Shown here piece by piece: positions 51,760 through 60,995 of a stretch of 64,000 nucleotides of DNA. Under the pieces are notes generated by a model. It was not told the DNA's origin. It did not search any database and worked only from the letters and a program-made list of their open reading frames with translations. Each line of letters begins with the position of its first letter. Position 1 is the first letter of the stretch. Source of the DNA: Bacillota bacterium. GTDB lineage: Bacteria > Bacillota > Clostridia > Acetivibrionales > DSM-1351. Made by a program: the position numbers and the translations under genes. Location of the stretch: positions 449,295-513,294 of the forward strand of contig JAEYHZ010000004.1 of NCBI GenBank assembly GCA_023409265.1, given 5' to 3'.

Positions 51760-52323
51760 TCATGATGAAGATTGAGCTTTTGCAATTGCTCTTTCAACAG
51801 CAGTCAGCCAGTTTTTTGTTGAAACAGTAGCTCCAGAAATGGTATCAACCTGAGTGCTTTGTTTCTCAACTATCCTCTTGGCCAAAGTTTCTTTAAATTC
51901 TTTGAGATTTGGATATGTCTTACCGTTGTGTACTTTACCGTCGAAAAGACTATAGTCTACCTCTTTACCGGTCTTATCCAACCTCATTAAGGTAACCTGA
52001 CTTATCTTTCCGTTCTTAATGACTACTTTTGCTGCCTCCTGTCCATTCTCCCATGGATCACCTTTTGCGTCGTATGTTCCATCTTTCATAACTGTTTTTG
52101 TAGGTGTCGCTTTACCGGGTGTTGGAGTTGCAGTTCCAGGTGTTGGAGATGTAGCTCCAGGTGTTGGAGTAGCCTTTCCGGGTGTTGGGCTTGTGGTTGA
52201 GGGAGAAGGTGATTTAGTCGAAGTTACTGTTGCAGTACCTACTCCTGGCTGATTATTCTTTCCACAGGCACCCATTCCTGCAACCAGTGCAAATATAATT
52301 AAAAAAGCTAACAATCTTTTCAT
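51760..52323 (-). CDS. FMN-binding domain lipoprotein with Pro-Thr linker
   Basis: 187 residues. The signal peptide ends VAGMGAC (Cys20). About 55 residues of Pro/Thr/Gly repeat (TPGKATPTPGATSPTPGT) form a surface linker, and the C-terminal ~110 residues are an FMN_bind domain. The motif DTISGATVST with SGAT at 163-166 is the sequence in which Thr becomes covalently flavinylated by ApbE in this family. It would sit outside the membrane as an electron carrier. A stub relative lies upstream (52399-52665). Confidence 0.85.
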   Translation of the reverse strand: MKRLLAFLIIFALVAGMGACGKNNQPGVGTATVTSTKSPSPSTTSPTPGKATPTPGATSPTPGTATPTPGKATPTKTVMKDGTYDAKGDPWENGQEAAKVVIKNGKISQVTLMRLDKTGKEVDYSLFDGKVHNGKTYPNLKEFKETLAKRIVEKQSTQVDTISGATVSTKNWLTAVERAIAKAQSSS

Positions 52324-52398
52324 TTATTTAAACTCCTTTTGATCTAAAAAACTTCAAAAGTATCTAGGGTATCCCTGAATCCCATCCCAACTGGTTAA

Positions 52399-52665
52399 TT
52401 ACTTTGTTTTTGTAGCTGTTCCCGGTGTGGCTGTGGCTGTCCCGGTTGCAGCTCCAGGAGTTTTTGTGGCTGCTCCGGGTGACATTGTAGCAGCTCCCGG
52501 AGTCATTGTGGCTGCTCCCGGTGTAATTGTTGCCAGTCCGGGGGTGGTCGGTGTAGTAGGAGCGGTTACAGTTGCCGTAGACGTACCAGGTGTTTTATTT
52601 CTTGCACAAGCCCCCATACTTACTGCCAGTGCAACTATTAATAGTACTGTTATAAATCTTTTCAT
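52399..52665 (-). CDS. Short repeat lipoprotein, truncated relative of the FMN-binding lipoprotein
   Basis: 88 residues. Signal and lipobox MKRFITVLLIVALAVSMGAC are clearly paralogous to the downstream lipoprotein (same Cys20 position). The rest is only Thr-Pro linker, with four TPGAAT-type hexads (ITPGAATMTPGAATMSPGAAT), and the frame stops without an FMN domain. No trace of the domain remains in the 75 bp that follow. Either a degenerate duplicate or a real anchored spacer peptide. Confidence 0.6.
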   Translation of the reverse strand: MKRFITVLLIVALAVSMGACARNKTPGTSTATVTAPTTPTTPGLATITPGAATMTPGAATMSPGAATKTPGAATGTATATPGTATKTK

Positions 52666-52762
52666 TTTTAGCTCTTCCTCCTTGTTTTGATAAATTTAAA
52701 ATGATTTGTAATCTTATTATTAGTTAAATCTCTAAATATATACAATTTTTCCATAAAAAAAT

Positions 52763-52817
52763 AAAAACGGTAAAAACAATAAAATGGTAAATTCCCATTT
52801 TATTGTCAACCGTTTTT
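52763..52817. terminator. Bidirectional terminator
   Basis: Outer arms AAAAACGGT / ACCGTTTTT and inner arms ACAATAAAATGG / CCATTTTATTGT make a long near-perfect hairpin between the SLH gene and the small lipoprotein gene. Confidence 0.88.
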
Positions 52818-52850
52818 ATTTTTTACTACACTCAGGTAGGATTGAGAACT

Positions 52851-54824
52851 CTATTTGAGATCGAATACAAGCATTGTAACCTTTCCTCCGTTATCCAGAG
52901 GCCGGTCGGTATAAATCCTGATGTTATCATAGCCTTGATTTGGACCAACCCTGATGTTGGAAACCGATTGAGAACTTAACTTGCCGGAATAGTCATTAAA
53001 GTAAACTGACACCGTACTGCTGAACTGGTAAATTACGTTATCTATTTTAATTCGCTTTGAATCTACCGCCTGAACATACCACCACTGTTCTACAGGATTT
53101 GTTATATGATTGTATCCCATAATAACATCATTATTCAGTTTCATACTTAGCACAGTACCGACTTCAGCATTTGGAATTTCAGTTTTTGTTGTATAGGTAT
53201 ACTTACTGCTGCCTGCAACCAGTTCGTATTTGTATGATCCGTCCCTACTCACAGGCTTTTCCATACTTTGAACCACCATATCCTTTTCCTGCTCATTGAA
53301 TAAATCATATGCACATATAACATTGACATCGTTGAAGTCGCCGGTATATCCCAAATACTTTATTTTTCCCGACAACAATCTTCCGTTTGGTATATCGCTC
53401 CATCTTACAAGTTTAACAGCATAGTCGGTATAATTGAAGATTTTTACATTATCGGTAACGTAATTTTCACCAATCTTTTTGTTATTTATGTCAACCTGAA
53501 AAGCCGAACTGATATCGTATGTCATATTCAGTAAAGCAACCGTATCATCATTTATTAGCGAATACTGTACAAGCCTCCACTTGAATGCATACGGATCGAT
53601 GTTAACCTTGTAGGTTTTACGTGATCCATCCACATGAAGCAATTCTACTGTAAAGTATTCCTTGTTATAATCGGCAGCTTCCTTTGAGACCATTGTTGAG
53701 CAATTTAAGACAAAGGCATAATCCTCATTATTTTCATCAACCTGATAATAAGCATCGACGACCTTTCCATCATAACCCAATATGGCAGTTACACCGTCAC
53801 CGGTATTATAGGAACCCAGGGATGAATTAAACTTATTAAGATTGGCGTATTGACCAAATTCATAATCCACACTATTGATTTGTAATGTTTTTGGTGAATA
53901 CTTGCTGGGAAGGATACTCGTTATTTGGCCTTCAACCTTATTATCAACCACAAGATAATAAATCAGAACATTGAGCTTGTTGTATACCTCATATACTACA
54001 TCCTTGTCTTTTATATCTTTTAAAGTGATGATTTCACCAACATTCTTAGTAGCCGGGGATGCAGTGTTATTATAAGTATCCTTCAAAATCGGTATGTCAT
54101 CTCTAAAGGTTATGTTGCCGAGTTTTTTAGCATCAGGGTTGAAATTTAATGCAACCTCCGGCTTGCTATAGACCCAATTGCTCTGATCGTCCATCAGTCC
54201 GACCTTATCAACAAGGGTAGTATCGGTTTCCTGTGCATTTGCTTTCTTAATATTTGTATTAAGCATTCTTCCGATCATTATTATGGCTGCACTTTGGGTC
54301 AAGGTACTATTGCTTCCTAAAATATATCCATTTGTAAGCCCCAGGTTTTTTGCCTTATCAATATAGCCGTTTGGCCATGCTCCCACTATGTCACTTGCGG
54401 TATAGCCCAAAGCCTTAACCATGGCAGTGCACAGCTGTGCAAAGGTCAAGTCTGCTTCCGGCTTGAATTTTCCGTCTGAAAAAGCGGACAGGTAACCCAA
54501 ATTTGCTGCTGCGTTAACATAACTACAGTATTTTGATGCGGTTGAAACATCTGAGAAGGTTGTTGACCCGGACAAAGACTGGGCCAGCTCACTATTTCCT
54601 GTTGAATTCACAATAATTTTTGCAAACAGTTCACGGGTCATTTTTCCGCTTGTATTTAAATCAGTATCATCAATAACCCCCAACTGCTTAAGTCTGTCAA
54701 CCGTTTCGCTGTAATCCGACTGGCTCTGTGAAGTTGCAGCATAAGTAAATACCAGGGAAAAAATAAATACAAATACCATGGACAGACTAATTATTTTTAT
54801 AAACAGCTTTTTATTTTTAAGCAT
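52851..54824 (-). CDS. S-layer homology (SLH) domain surface protein
   Basis: 657 residues: signal peptide (about 1-30) ending VFTYAA, then three SLH-type segments: DRLKQLGVIDDTDL / MTRELFAKII (about 40-95), AANLGYLSAFSDGKFKPEADLTFAQL (about 105-145) and AKNLGLTNGYILGSNSTLTQSAA (about 155-195). A long C-terminal region, about 200-657, has no recognised enzyme motif and looks beta-rich. SLH domains bind secondary cell wall polymer. Last gene downstream of the MacAB-like exporter (23 bp from the permease), so possibly exported with it, or its partner. Confidence 0.85.
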   Translation of the reverse strand: MLKNKKLFIKIISLSMVFVFIFSLVFTYAATSQSQSDYSETVDRLKQLGVIDDTDLNTSGKMTRELFAKIIVNSTGNSELAQSLSGSTTFSDVSTASKYCSYVNAAANLGYLSAFSDGKFKPEADLTFAQLCTAMVKALGYTASDIVGAWPNGYIDKAKNLGLTNGYILGSNSTLTQSAAIIMIGRMLNTNIKKANAQETDTTLVDKVGLMDDQSNWVYSKPEVALNFNPDAKKLGNITFRDDIPILKDTYNNTASPATKNVGEIITLKDIKDKDVVYEVYNKLNVLIYYLVVDNKVEGQITSILPSKYSPKTLQINSVDYEFGQYANLNKFNSSLGSYNTGDGVTAILGYDGKVVDAYYQVDENNEDYAFVLNCSTMVSKEAADYNKEYFTVELLHVDGSRKTYKVNIDPYAFKWRLVQYSLINDDTVALLNMTYDISSAFQVDINNKKIGENYVTDNVKIFNYTDYAVKLVRWSDIPNGRLLSGKIKYLGYTGDFNDVNVICAYDLFNEQEKDMVVQSMEKPVSRDGSYKYELVAGSSKYTYTTKTEIPNAEVGTVLSMKLNNDVIMGYNHITNPVEQWWYVQAVDSKRIKIDNVIYQFSSTVSVYFNDYSGKLSSQSVSNIRVGPNQGYDNIRIYTDRPLDNGGKVTMLVFDLK

Positions 54825-54847
54825 ATTTCAAAACCTCCTAGGTAAAT

Positions 54848-56026
54848 TTATTCAAATCTTAAAGCTTCAATCGGGTTCAGACGGGCTGCCTTATACGCCG
54901 GGAACATTCCAAAAATAATTCCTACTCCCAGTGATATTCCAAAAGACAACATCATCCAGAATGGAGAATAAACCGGCGTGGTTATGTTAAGTCCTCCTAT
55001 AATGAACCGGATACAGAACAAACCAATCAATATTCCGATCACACCACCGATACCTGTTATCATTATGGCTTCTATAAGGAACTGTACCATTATGTTTTTC
55101 CGTTTGGCACCTATAGCTTTTCGAATACCGATTTCCCTGGTTCTTTCGGTTACCGATACCAGCATAATATTCATTATACCTATACCGCCAACAACGAGAG
55201 AAATCGCTGCTATACCGCCAAGTACTATCATTAACGTATCAGTTATGGTATTAAGGGTGGATAGTACCTGTGCCTGATTCATAACTCTAAAAGAGCTGGT
55301 ATCACCATATTTTTTAGTTAGGTACTCTGTGAGTTTGGTCATTGCAGAATCGACAGTTGCAGAATCTACGGCCTGAACCGTAAACGTTCTGATAATACCA
55401 TTACGGCTAAGTCTTTGAGCTACCGTAACCGGGATTATTATCTGATCATCATCCGACGAATCCTGACTGCCGTCTATTTCCTGCAGGAGTCCCACAACCT
55501 TGAATATCTGTCCGTTTATTTTCATCTGCTGTCCAATGGGATTCTGCCCTTCAAATAAATCATTGGCGACTGCAGTCCCAATAACAGCTGTTTTAAGCAT
55601 GTAGTCATTATCAAAGGAAAGTATAAATCTCCCTGATTGAACATGTCTGCTTTTTATATACTCATACTCTTCATTGGTACCGATTACAGTTGTTGTCCTG
55701 CTTAAGGTGCCTGCCTTTGCCGTCATACTATTGCTCACAACAGGTGCAATCATACTGATTTCACTGCTGTTTTCCTCGCCAAAAGTCTTTAATTCGTCAT
55801 ATGTAATATTTCTGTTACTTCCTCTTCCTGTAATGTTAATGGATATGATGTTACTTCCCAGGCCTTCTATGGAATCAGTAATACTTTTTGTACTTCCCTG
55901 AGCAAATGCCACAGCGGTTATAACTGATCCAACACCGATTATTACACCCAGCATTGTGAGGAAGGAGCGGATTTTGTTACTTGCAATACTCTTCAATGCC
56001 ATTTTGTAAGCTTGAAAAAAACCCAA
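54848..56026 (-). CDS. macB: MacB-type ABC transporter permease
   Basis: 392 residues. An N-terminal membrane helix and three C-terminal helices flank a large extracytoplasmic domain, the MacB/FtsX plan. Start signals: KSIASNKIRSFLTMLGVIIGVGSVI; TERTREIGIRKAIGAKR; C-terminal PAYKAARLNPIEALRFE. The start is TTG at 56026-56024, directly after the ATPase TAA and 8 nt after GGAGG; the next ATG (codon 9) has no ribosome site. Works with the ATPase and adaptor as a tripartite-like exporter or mechanotransmission pump. Confidence 0.88.
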   Translation of the reverse strand: MGFFQAYKMALKSIASNKIRSFLTMLGVIIGVGSVITAVAFAQGSTKSITDSIEGLGSNIISINITGRGSNRNITYDELKTFGEENSSEISMIAPVVSNSMTAKAGTLSRTTTVIGTNEEYEYIKSRHVQSGRFILSFDNDYMLKTAVIGTAVANDLFEGQNPIGQQMKINGQIFKVVGLLQEIDGSQDSSDDDQIIIPVTVAQRLSRNGIIRTFTVQAVDSATVDSAMTKLTEYLTKKYGDTSSFRVMNQAQVLSTLNTITDTLMIVLGGIAAISLVVGGIGIMNIMLVSVTERTREIGIRKAIGAKRKNIMVQFLIEAIMITGIGGVIGILIGLFCIRFIIGGLNITTPVYSPFWMMLSFGISLGVGIIFGMFPAYKAARLNPIEALRFE

Positions 56027-56719
56027 TTACACCGCCTCCTTTTCCTCAATAATCATTCCATCCTGAATCTTTACAATTCTATTTGCCTGAGCAGCTACAT
56101 TATTATCATGAGTAATAAGAACAATTGTGTTTCCGTTCTGATGCAGCTGATGAAGTGTTTTCATAATGTCTGCCCCGGATTTGGTATCAAGATTACCGGT
56201 GGGCTCGTCTGCCAAAATGAGCGGCGGCTGACTTACCAGGGCCCGTGCAATGGCAACTCTCTGCTGCTGACCTCCGGACAGTTCATTGGGAGTATGATGT
56301 ATTCTTTCTCCCAGGCCCACCATTTCAAGAGCTTCAATACTCTTTCTGAGCCTTTCCTTATGTCCCATACCTTGATAAATCAAGGGCAGTTCAACATTTT
56401 CAACTGCCGTTAGCTTCTTTAACAGATTAAATCCCTGAAATATAAAACCTATTTTATTGTTTCTTATTTCAGCAAGCTGGTTATCATTCAGTTTACTGAC
56501 TTCATATCCATCTAAAACATAAGTCCCGGACGTAGGCACATCAAGACACCCCAACATATTCATCAGCGTTGATTTGCCAGAACCGGACGGGCCTACAATT
56601 GCTACAAATTCGTGTTTAGCAATGTGCAATGAGACATTGTTCAAAGCATATATTGAGTTATCACCCATCTCATATACCTTACACATATTCGATATTTGTA
56701 TCATGTTGCTTTTCTCCAT
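56027..56719 (-). CDS. MacB-type ABC transporter ATP-binding protein
   Basis: 230 residues, single ABC domain of the lipoprotein/MacB family: Walker A GPSGSGKSTLMNMLG (about 39-53), signature LSGGQQQRVAIARAL, Walker B LILADEPTGNLD, and switch His in LITHDNNV. Its stop codon is followed immediately by the permease TTG, so the two are tightly coupled. Confidence 0.92.
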   Translation of the reverse strand: MEKSNMIQISNMCKVYEMGDNSIYALNNVSLHIAKHEFVAIVGPSGSGKSTLMNMLGCLDVPTSGTYVLDGYEVSKLNDNQLAEIRNNKIGFIFQGFNLLKKLTAVENVELPLIYQGMGHKERLRKSIEALEMVGLGERIHHTPNELSGGQQQRVAIARALVSQPPLILADEPTGNLDTKSGADIMKTLHQLHQNGNTIVLITHDNNVAAQANRIVKIQDGMIIEEKEAV

Positions 56720-56770
56720 TTCCGATATGGAATAGATTTATCCCATACCCGTAAGTCTCTATTGGAATCA

Positions 56771-58723
56771 TTAATTACGCTGATTTTGTGTACCAGAGCG
56801 TTGGGTTTGATTATTTGACCCGGAACTTCTATAGTTTTGATTACCGCTTGGGGGCATTCCGCCGGAAGGGAATCCTCCGCCCATCATTCCGCCTCCCATA
56901 CCGCCAAGGCTGAAGCCGTTTTGATTATTTCCGGTGCTGCTTGTAGAATTTGTAACAAGCGGCGGAAGAACAACTACATCCCCTTCTGATAAGCCACTTT
57001 TGATTTCCACATATGTATCATTATTTACCCCAAGCTCAACAGTTTTCATTGCGGTTCCCTGGTAGTACTCCTGATTGGCAGCAAATGCAGCTGACATTTG
57101 TCTTTTGGATGAGTTACCGGAAGAATTCTGATTATTTCTTTGACCATATCCTCCGTTGCTTCCGTAACCATTGGAGTTTCTGTTAGATCTATCGGTACCT
57201 GAATTACTGCTGTTGTTACTGCTGTTTTTGCTGCCTGTGCTGCCAATTGGTCCACCCTTGGGCATCTGATCTCCTGGCTGTCCCTGAGCTGAATCACCGG
57301 TTCCTATAACCCTTACAAATGCCCTGTCCCCCATTTTTGTTATAGCCTCAAGGGGCACCATAAGGGTATTTTTCGCCTGGCTCAGAATTATGCTGGCATT
57401 GGCATTCATTCCGGCAAGAAGATTCTCTGTTTCATTGATCTTAATTTTTACATCATAGGTGGCTACGCCGTTGCTGGAGGTGCCCTCCATGGCTTTATAA
57501 ATAACTTCACCGGTTAGTGGACTCTTTGTTGTTTCTTCAAGGGCATCAATTGTTATTGATACTTCTTGACCCACCTTGACCTTGGAAATATCCAGTTCAT
57601 CTATTGATATGGTAAACTGCATCTGGTCGAAATCTCTTATGCTGATAAGTGTGTCACCGTTTTTGACACTGTCTCCCGCTACCGCAGTATCACCGGTAAC
57701 CGTACCGCCTATTGACGAGTAAATCTTGTAGTCCTCCAATTGCTTTTGTGCAGCAGCAAGCTGGTTTTCGAGATCCTGGACCTTGAGATTATTGGTTTGA
57801 GAGGTAATTTGTAGGTCATCGTTATCAATCTTAATCAGTACATCCCCTTTTTTGACATATTGATTTTCTTTGATATTTACAGTGGAAAAAGTACCATTGG
57901 TTGCCGACTTTACAACCTGTTTGTCCGGGTATTGGAATTTGCAAACTTCACTGCTTTTTTTAGTACCTTTGGCAGTAGAAATTTCTACAGCAGCTGTATT
58001 GGAATCATTGATCCTTCCCGGATTATCGACTGTCACTTCAACATTCCTTACCATTCCTCCGTTTGAGGACGCATATGTATAATCATCAATGGCTGTAACT
58101 ACTCCATCAATTGTATCCATAATCTCCTGGACAAAAACCTGTGCTTTTTGTCCCACCTTGATATCAGCTATGTCTGTGGTGCTGATAGGAACTGAAAGTG
58201 AAAGCTTGGAGGTTTGTGTGATTGTAAAAAGTGTCATATTGTTATTTACACTTTCACCTGCTTTGGCTGCTATCTCTGTTATTTTCCCATCAAAGGGAGC
58301 TGTGACCGTCAAATTGGAAAAACTCTTCTGATTGCTGTTAACACTAAGCTCTGCCTGGCTGATCTGGTTTTCAATCTTCTGTATATTCAGCTTTGCATCA
58401 GTGTCATCAATTTCAAAAAGCAGGTCTCCTTTTTTGACTTTATCCCCTTCTTTGAAATATGCTTTTGTTATTTTTCCCTGAACATTTGACATAACATCTG
58501 AAGTATTGGCAGAGGTTACAGTCCCTGAACCCGACAGAGACACCTCGATATTTCCTTTGGTAACCTGTACAGTTCTTTTTGCAGAAGCTGAAGCACTGCT
58601 TGCCGCCTTGTTTTTTGTAACCAGGAAAATTCCGATACAAATTGAAATGATCACTAAAGCCACTATAGAAAGTGTGATAAATCTTTTCCTATTCCACTTA
58701 ATACGCTTTATGCCTTTTTGCAT
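56771..58723 (-). CDS. HlyD/MacA-family periplasmic-adaptor-like protein
   Basis: 650 residues. One N-terminal membrane helix (about 15-35), then two lipoyl-type beta barrels separated by helical hairpins: ISLSGSGTVTS-like start (VSLSGSGTVTSANTSDV), GDKVKKGDLLFEIDDTDA (about 98-), and a second copy VKKGDVLIKIDNDD near 285. The C-terminal ~170 residues hold an Asn/Ser/Gly-rich low-complexity stretch (NSSNNSSNSGTDRSNRNSNG) and a final Gly/Met/Asn tail. Two lipoyl copies and the disordered tail are larger than Gram-negative MacA (~370 aa), as is common in Gram-positive relatives. First gene of the operon. Confidence 0.85.
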   Translation of the reverse strand: MQKGIKRIKWNRKRFITLSIVALVIISICIGIFLVTKNKAASSASASAKRTVQVTKGNIEVSLSGSGTVTSANTSDVMSNVQGKITKAYFKEGDKVKKGDLLFEIDDTDAKLNIQKIENQISQAELSVNSNQKSFSNLTVTAPFDGKITEIAAKAGESVNNNMTLFTITQTSKLSLSVPISTTDIADIKVGQKAQVFVQEIMDTIDGVVTAIDDYTYASSNGGMVRNVEVTVDNPGRINDSNTAAVEISTAKGTKKSSEVCKFQYPDKQVVKSATNGTFSTVNIKENQYVKKGDVLIKIDNDDLQITSQTNNLKVQDLENQLAAAQKQLEDYKIYSSIGGTVTGDTAVAGDSVKNGDTLISIRDFDQMQFTISIDELDISKVKVGQEVSITIDALEETTKSPLTGEVIYKAMEGTSSNGVATYDVKIKINETENLLAGMNANASIILSQAKNTLMVPLEAITKMGDRAFVRVIGTGDSAQGQPGDQMPKGGPIGSTGSKNSSNNSSNSGTDRSNRNSNGYGSNGGYGQRNNQNSSGNSSKRQMSAAFAANQEYYQGTAMKTVELGVNNDTYVEIKSGLSEGDVVVLPPLVTNSTSSTGNNQNGFSLGGMGGGMMGGGFPSGGMPPSGNQNYRSSGSNNQTQRSGTQNQRN

Positions 58724-58778
58724 AATTCCACCTCTTCAATTTTGTAATTGATAATAAAATTGTATTAACACCTTTGCA

Positions 58779-58878
58779 TTTACAACGCATTGGTTACCAT
58801 AAAATTTTTCGGCTGCGAAAAATCTTATTACTTCTGCGCGTTTCAACGAGGCGGGAATTTCTCTAGCCTCGTTATAAC
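58779..58878 (+). repeat. Inverted-repeat element, ATTATAACG family, copy B (about 100 bp)
   Basis: TTTACAACGCATTGGTT at the left end and GCCTCGTTATAAC at the right. It shares with copy A the AAAATTTTTCGGCTG(C)GAAAAAT hairpin, GCGCGTTTCAACGAGGC, and the right end, but lacks about 60 bp of the centre. The left end has diverged from ATTATAACG. Lies between the adaptor gene start and paaK. Confidence 0.75.
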
Positions 58879-58985
58879 AATAGTATTAAACTTTTATGTA
58901 AAACCTGTGTTTGAATTGTGAACAAAATGTAAAGTGTCTGCCAATTTTTGCTTGTAGGATGGATAAGTATAAAGTAAATCAAAAG

Positions 58986-59018
58986 AGCCGGAGTTCCCTA
59001 TTTAAAAGAAACTCCGGC
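58986..59018 (-). terminator. Terminator after paaK
   Basis: On the minus strand GCCGGAGTTTC and GGGAACTCCGGC form a GC-rich stem followed by TCTTTTG. Confidence 0.85.
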
Positions 59019-59044
59019 CCGCTGATATCAATTGTTGAATTAAT

Positions 59045-60286
59045 TTAATTTTGTCTGTAATCAATTATTCTCCTGCTTTTCTTTTCACTCCGGGGAAGAC
59101 TGCCAATACCGCTCACTTCGGCCATGATATGAATTCCAATCCTCTTTTTGAACAAATCAACAATATTGAATTCTATATCCTCACGTGCAGTATCACCATC
59201 GGAATAGTATTCGGCCTTCAAAGTCATAACATCCTTTCCATTCATGTGGTCTATAATGATTTGATATTCGCTGCTGACACCGTCAACTTCTCTTAGTATC
59301 TCATCAATCTGTCCGGGATAAATATTTACTCCTTTGACCTTAACCATATCGTCAGTACGTCCAACTATTCTGTCAATACGAGGATAGGAAAGGCCACATT
59401 CACACTTGCCAGGAATAATCCTTGTCAGGTCTCTGGTTCTATACCGCAGCAGCGGTGCTCCTTCCTTTCTCAGTGTGGTTATCACCAATTCTCCTGTTTC
59501 TCCTTCAGGAAGAACCTCACCTGTTACAGAATCAATTATTTCAAAGTAAAGGAAATCGTCATAGTAATGCATACCGTCGTGGCAGTCACAATCTATAGCT
59601 ATGCCAGGACCATAAATTTCAGTAAGACCATATATATCGTAGATATCTATACCAAGTTCATTCCTAATACGCTGTCTCATTTTTTCACCCCAGCGTTCTG
59701 AACCTATTACACCTTTTTTAAGACAAATTTCGGAACGGAGCCCCTTCTTCTCCACTTCTTCTGCCAATACCAAAGCATAGGAAGAGGTGCCGATTATTAC
59801 TGTAGATTTGAGATCCTTCATCATCTGGAGCTGCTTGTCAGTATTCCCCGGCCCCATAGGTACTGCCATGGCGCCAAGTTTCTCACAGCCTGCCTGGAAG
59901 CCTATTCCCGCTGTCCACAAACCATAGCCGGGAGTTATCTGAATTCGGTCCTTAGGAGTAATTCCTGCTATTTGATAGCTTCTGGACATCATTTCTGCCC
60001 AGTCGGCCACATCCTGTGCGGTATACGGAATTATTATAGGTTTTCCCGTAGTCCCTGATGAGGAATGAATTCTGACTATTTTTTCCTCAGGAACTGCCTG
60101 CAAGCCAAGAGGATATGCATCCCTTAATTCTTCCTTTGTAGTAAAGGGCAGATTTTTAATCATTTTGATTGATGTAATGTCTCTTACATCCACTCCGGTT
60201 TTCCTGAATTTCTCCTTGTAAAAAGGACTGTTTTCACTGATATTACGTAGTAATTCCTGAAATATTTCAAACTGACCCCTGCTCAT
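59045..60286 (-). CDS. paaK: Phenylacetate-CoA ligase
   Basis: ATP-dependent ligase that activates aryl acetates to their CoA thioesters. 413 residues, the short PaaK class. AMP-binding motif RIHSSSGTTGKPIIIPY (about 72-88), adenylation motif YDIYGLTEIYGPG (about 215), and the C-terminal hinge RTDDMVKVKGVNIYPGQID. Downstream of mgsA, iorB and iorA: indolepyruvate:ferredoxin oxidoreductase makes aryl-CoA and PaaK interconverts acid and CoA ester, so the context supports aromatic amino acid fermentation. Confidence 0.9.
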   Translation of the reverse strand: MSRGQFEIFQELLRNISENSPFYKEKFRKTGVDVRDITSIKMIKNLPFTTKEELRDAYPLGLQAVPEEKIVRIHSSSGTTGKPIIIPYTAQDVADWAEMMSRSYQIAGITPKDRIQITPGYGLWTAGIGFQAGCEKLGAMAVPMGPGNTDKQLQMMKDLKSTVIIGTSSYALVLAEEVEKKGLRSEICLKKGVIGSERWGEKMRQRIRNELGIDIYDIYGLTEIYGPGIAIDCDCHDGMHYYDDFLYFEIIDSVTGEVLPEGETGELVITTLRKEGAPLLRYRTRDLTRIIPGKCECGLSYPRIDRIVGRTDDMVKVKGVNIYPGQIDEILREVDGVSSEYQIIIDHMNGKDVMTLKAEYYSDGDTAREDIEFNIVDLFKKRIGIHIMAEVSGIGSLPRSEKKSRRIIDYRQN

Positions 60287-60367
60287 CTCAACTCATCTCT
60301 TCTTTCTATTAAATATATTTTATTTTATTATATAAACTTTTATTTTATTTGTCCATTGAGGGTTGAT

Positions 60368-60829
60368 TTAATAACCCCCGAAATGTTCCTTGCGAATTCT
60401 GCTGTAATAATCCACAACATTTCTTTCATATTCATCCTCCATAAGAGATGATGACAATAGAAAATCTGCCGTAGATTGATTCATGGCTACAGGAATATCA
60501 TAGAGCACAGCTATTCTTAGCAGAGCCTTGACATCAGGGTCGTGAGGCTGAGAGGTAAGGGGATCCCAGAAGAATATCATAAAATCAACCTCACCGTTTG
60601 CAATACAGGCACCTATCTGCTGATCTCCTCCCAGCGGACCGCTTTTAAAGCGTTTTACCGGCAATCCGGTATTTTCAGAGATAAGTTGAGCTGTTGTACC
60701 GGTTCCGCACAAAAACTGTCTACCGAGAATATCAGCTTTCCCTTTAACCCAATTGATCAAATCCTGTTTTCTGTTATCATGCGCTACAAGAGCTATATGT
60801 TTCTGTTTTCCCAATCTGTTTCCGCTCAT
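60368..60829 (-). CDS. mgsA: Methylglyoxal synthase
   Basis: Converts dihydroxyacetone phosphate to methylglyoxal and phosphate, bypassing lower glycolysis under phosphate limitation. 153 residues, normal length. Phosphate/catalytic motif FKSGPLGGDQQIGA (Asp in GGDQQ is the catalytic base), LICGTGTTAQLI-like N-terminal motif (FLCGTGTTAQLI) and FFWDPLTSQPHDPDVKALLRIA. GGAG before the ATG. The link to the ior-paaK genes is unusual and may only be positional. Confidence 0.95.
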   Translation of the reverse strand: MSGNRLGKQKHIALVAHDNRKQDLINWVKGKADILGRQFLCGTGTTAQLISENTGLPVKRFKSGPLGGDQQIGACIANGEVDFMIFFWDPLTSQPHDPDVKALLRIAVLYDIPVAMNQSTADFLLSSSLMEDEYERNVVDYYSRIRKEHFGGY

Positions 60830-60995
60830 ATTATCTCCATTTCTGGCAAGGACAAATAAATTGTCTCATATCAGCATCAAAACGTTTCATACGCGTAAAA
60901 GTTATAATGTGATAAGAATTTACTGCCAAGCCGCCAATTTTATTTACTATACTCGTAACTGCCTGCAGGTCATTAGTTGTTTATTAAAGCTGTTT

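Noticed and set aside
52427..52690. Val/Ala/Pro-rich 87-codon ORF on the plus strand
   Set aside because: It is the reverse of the TPGAAT repeats of the small lipoprotein and has no signal of its own.
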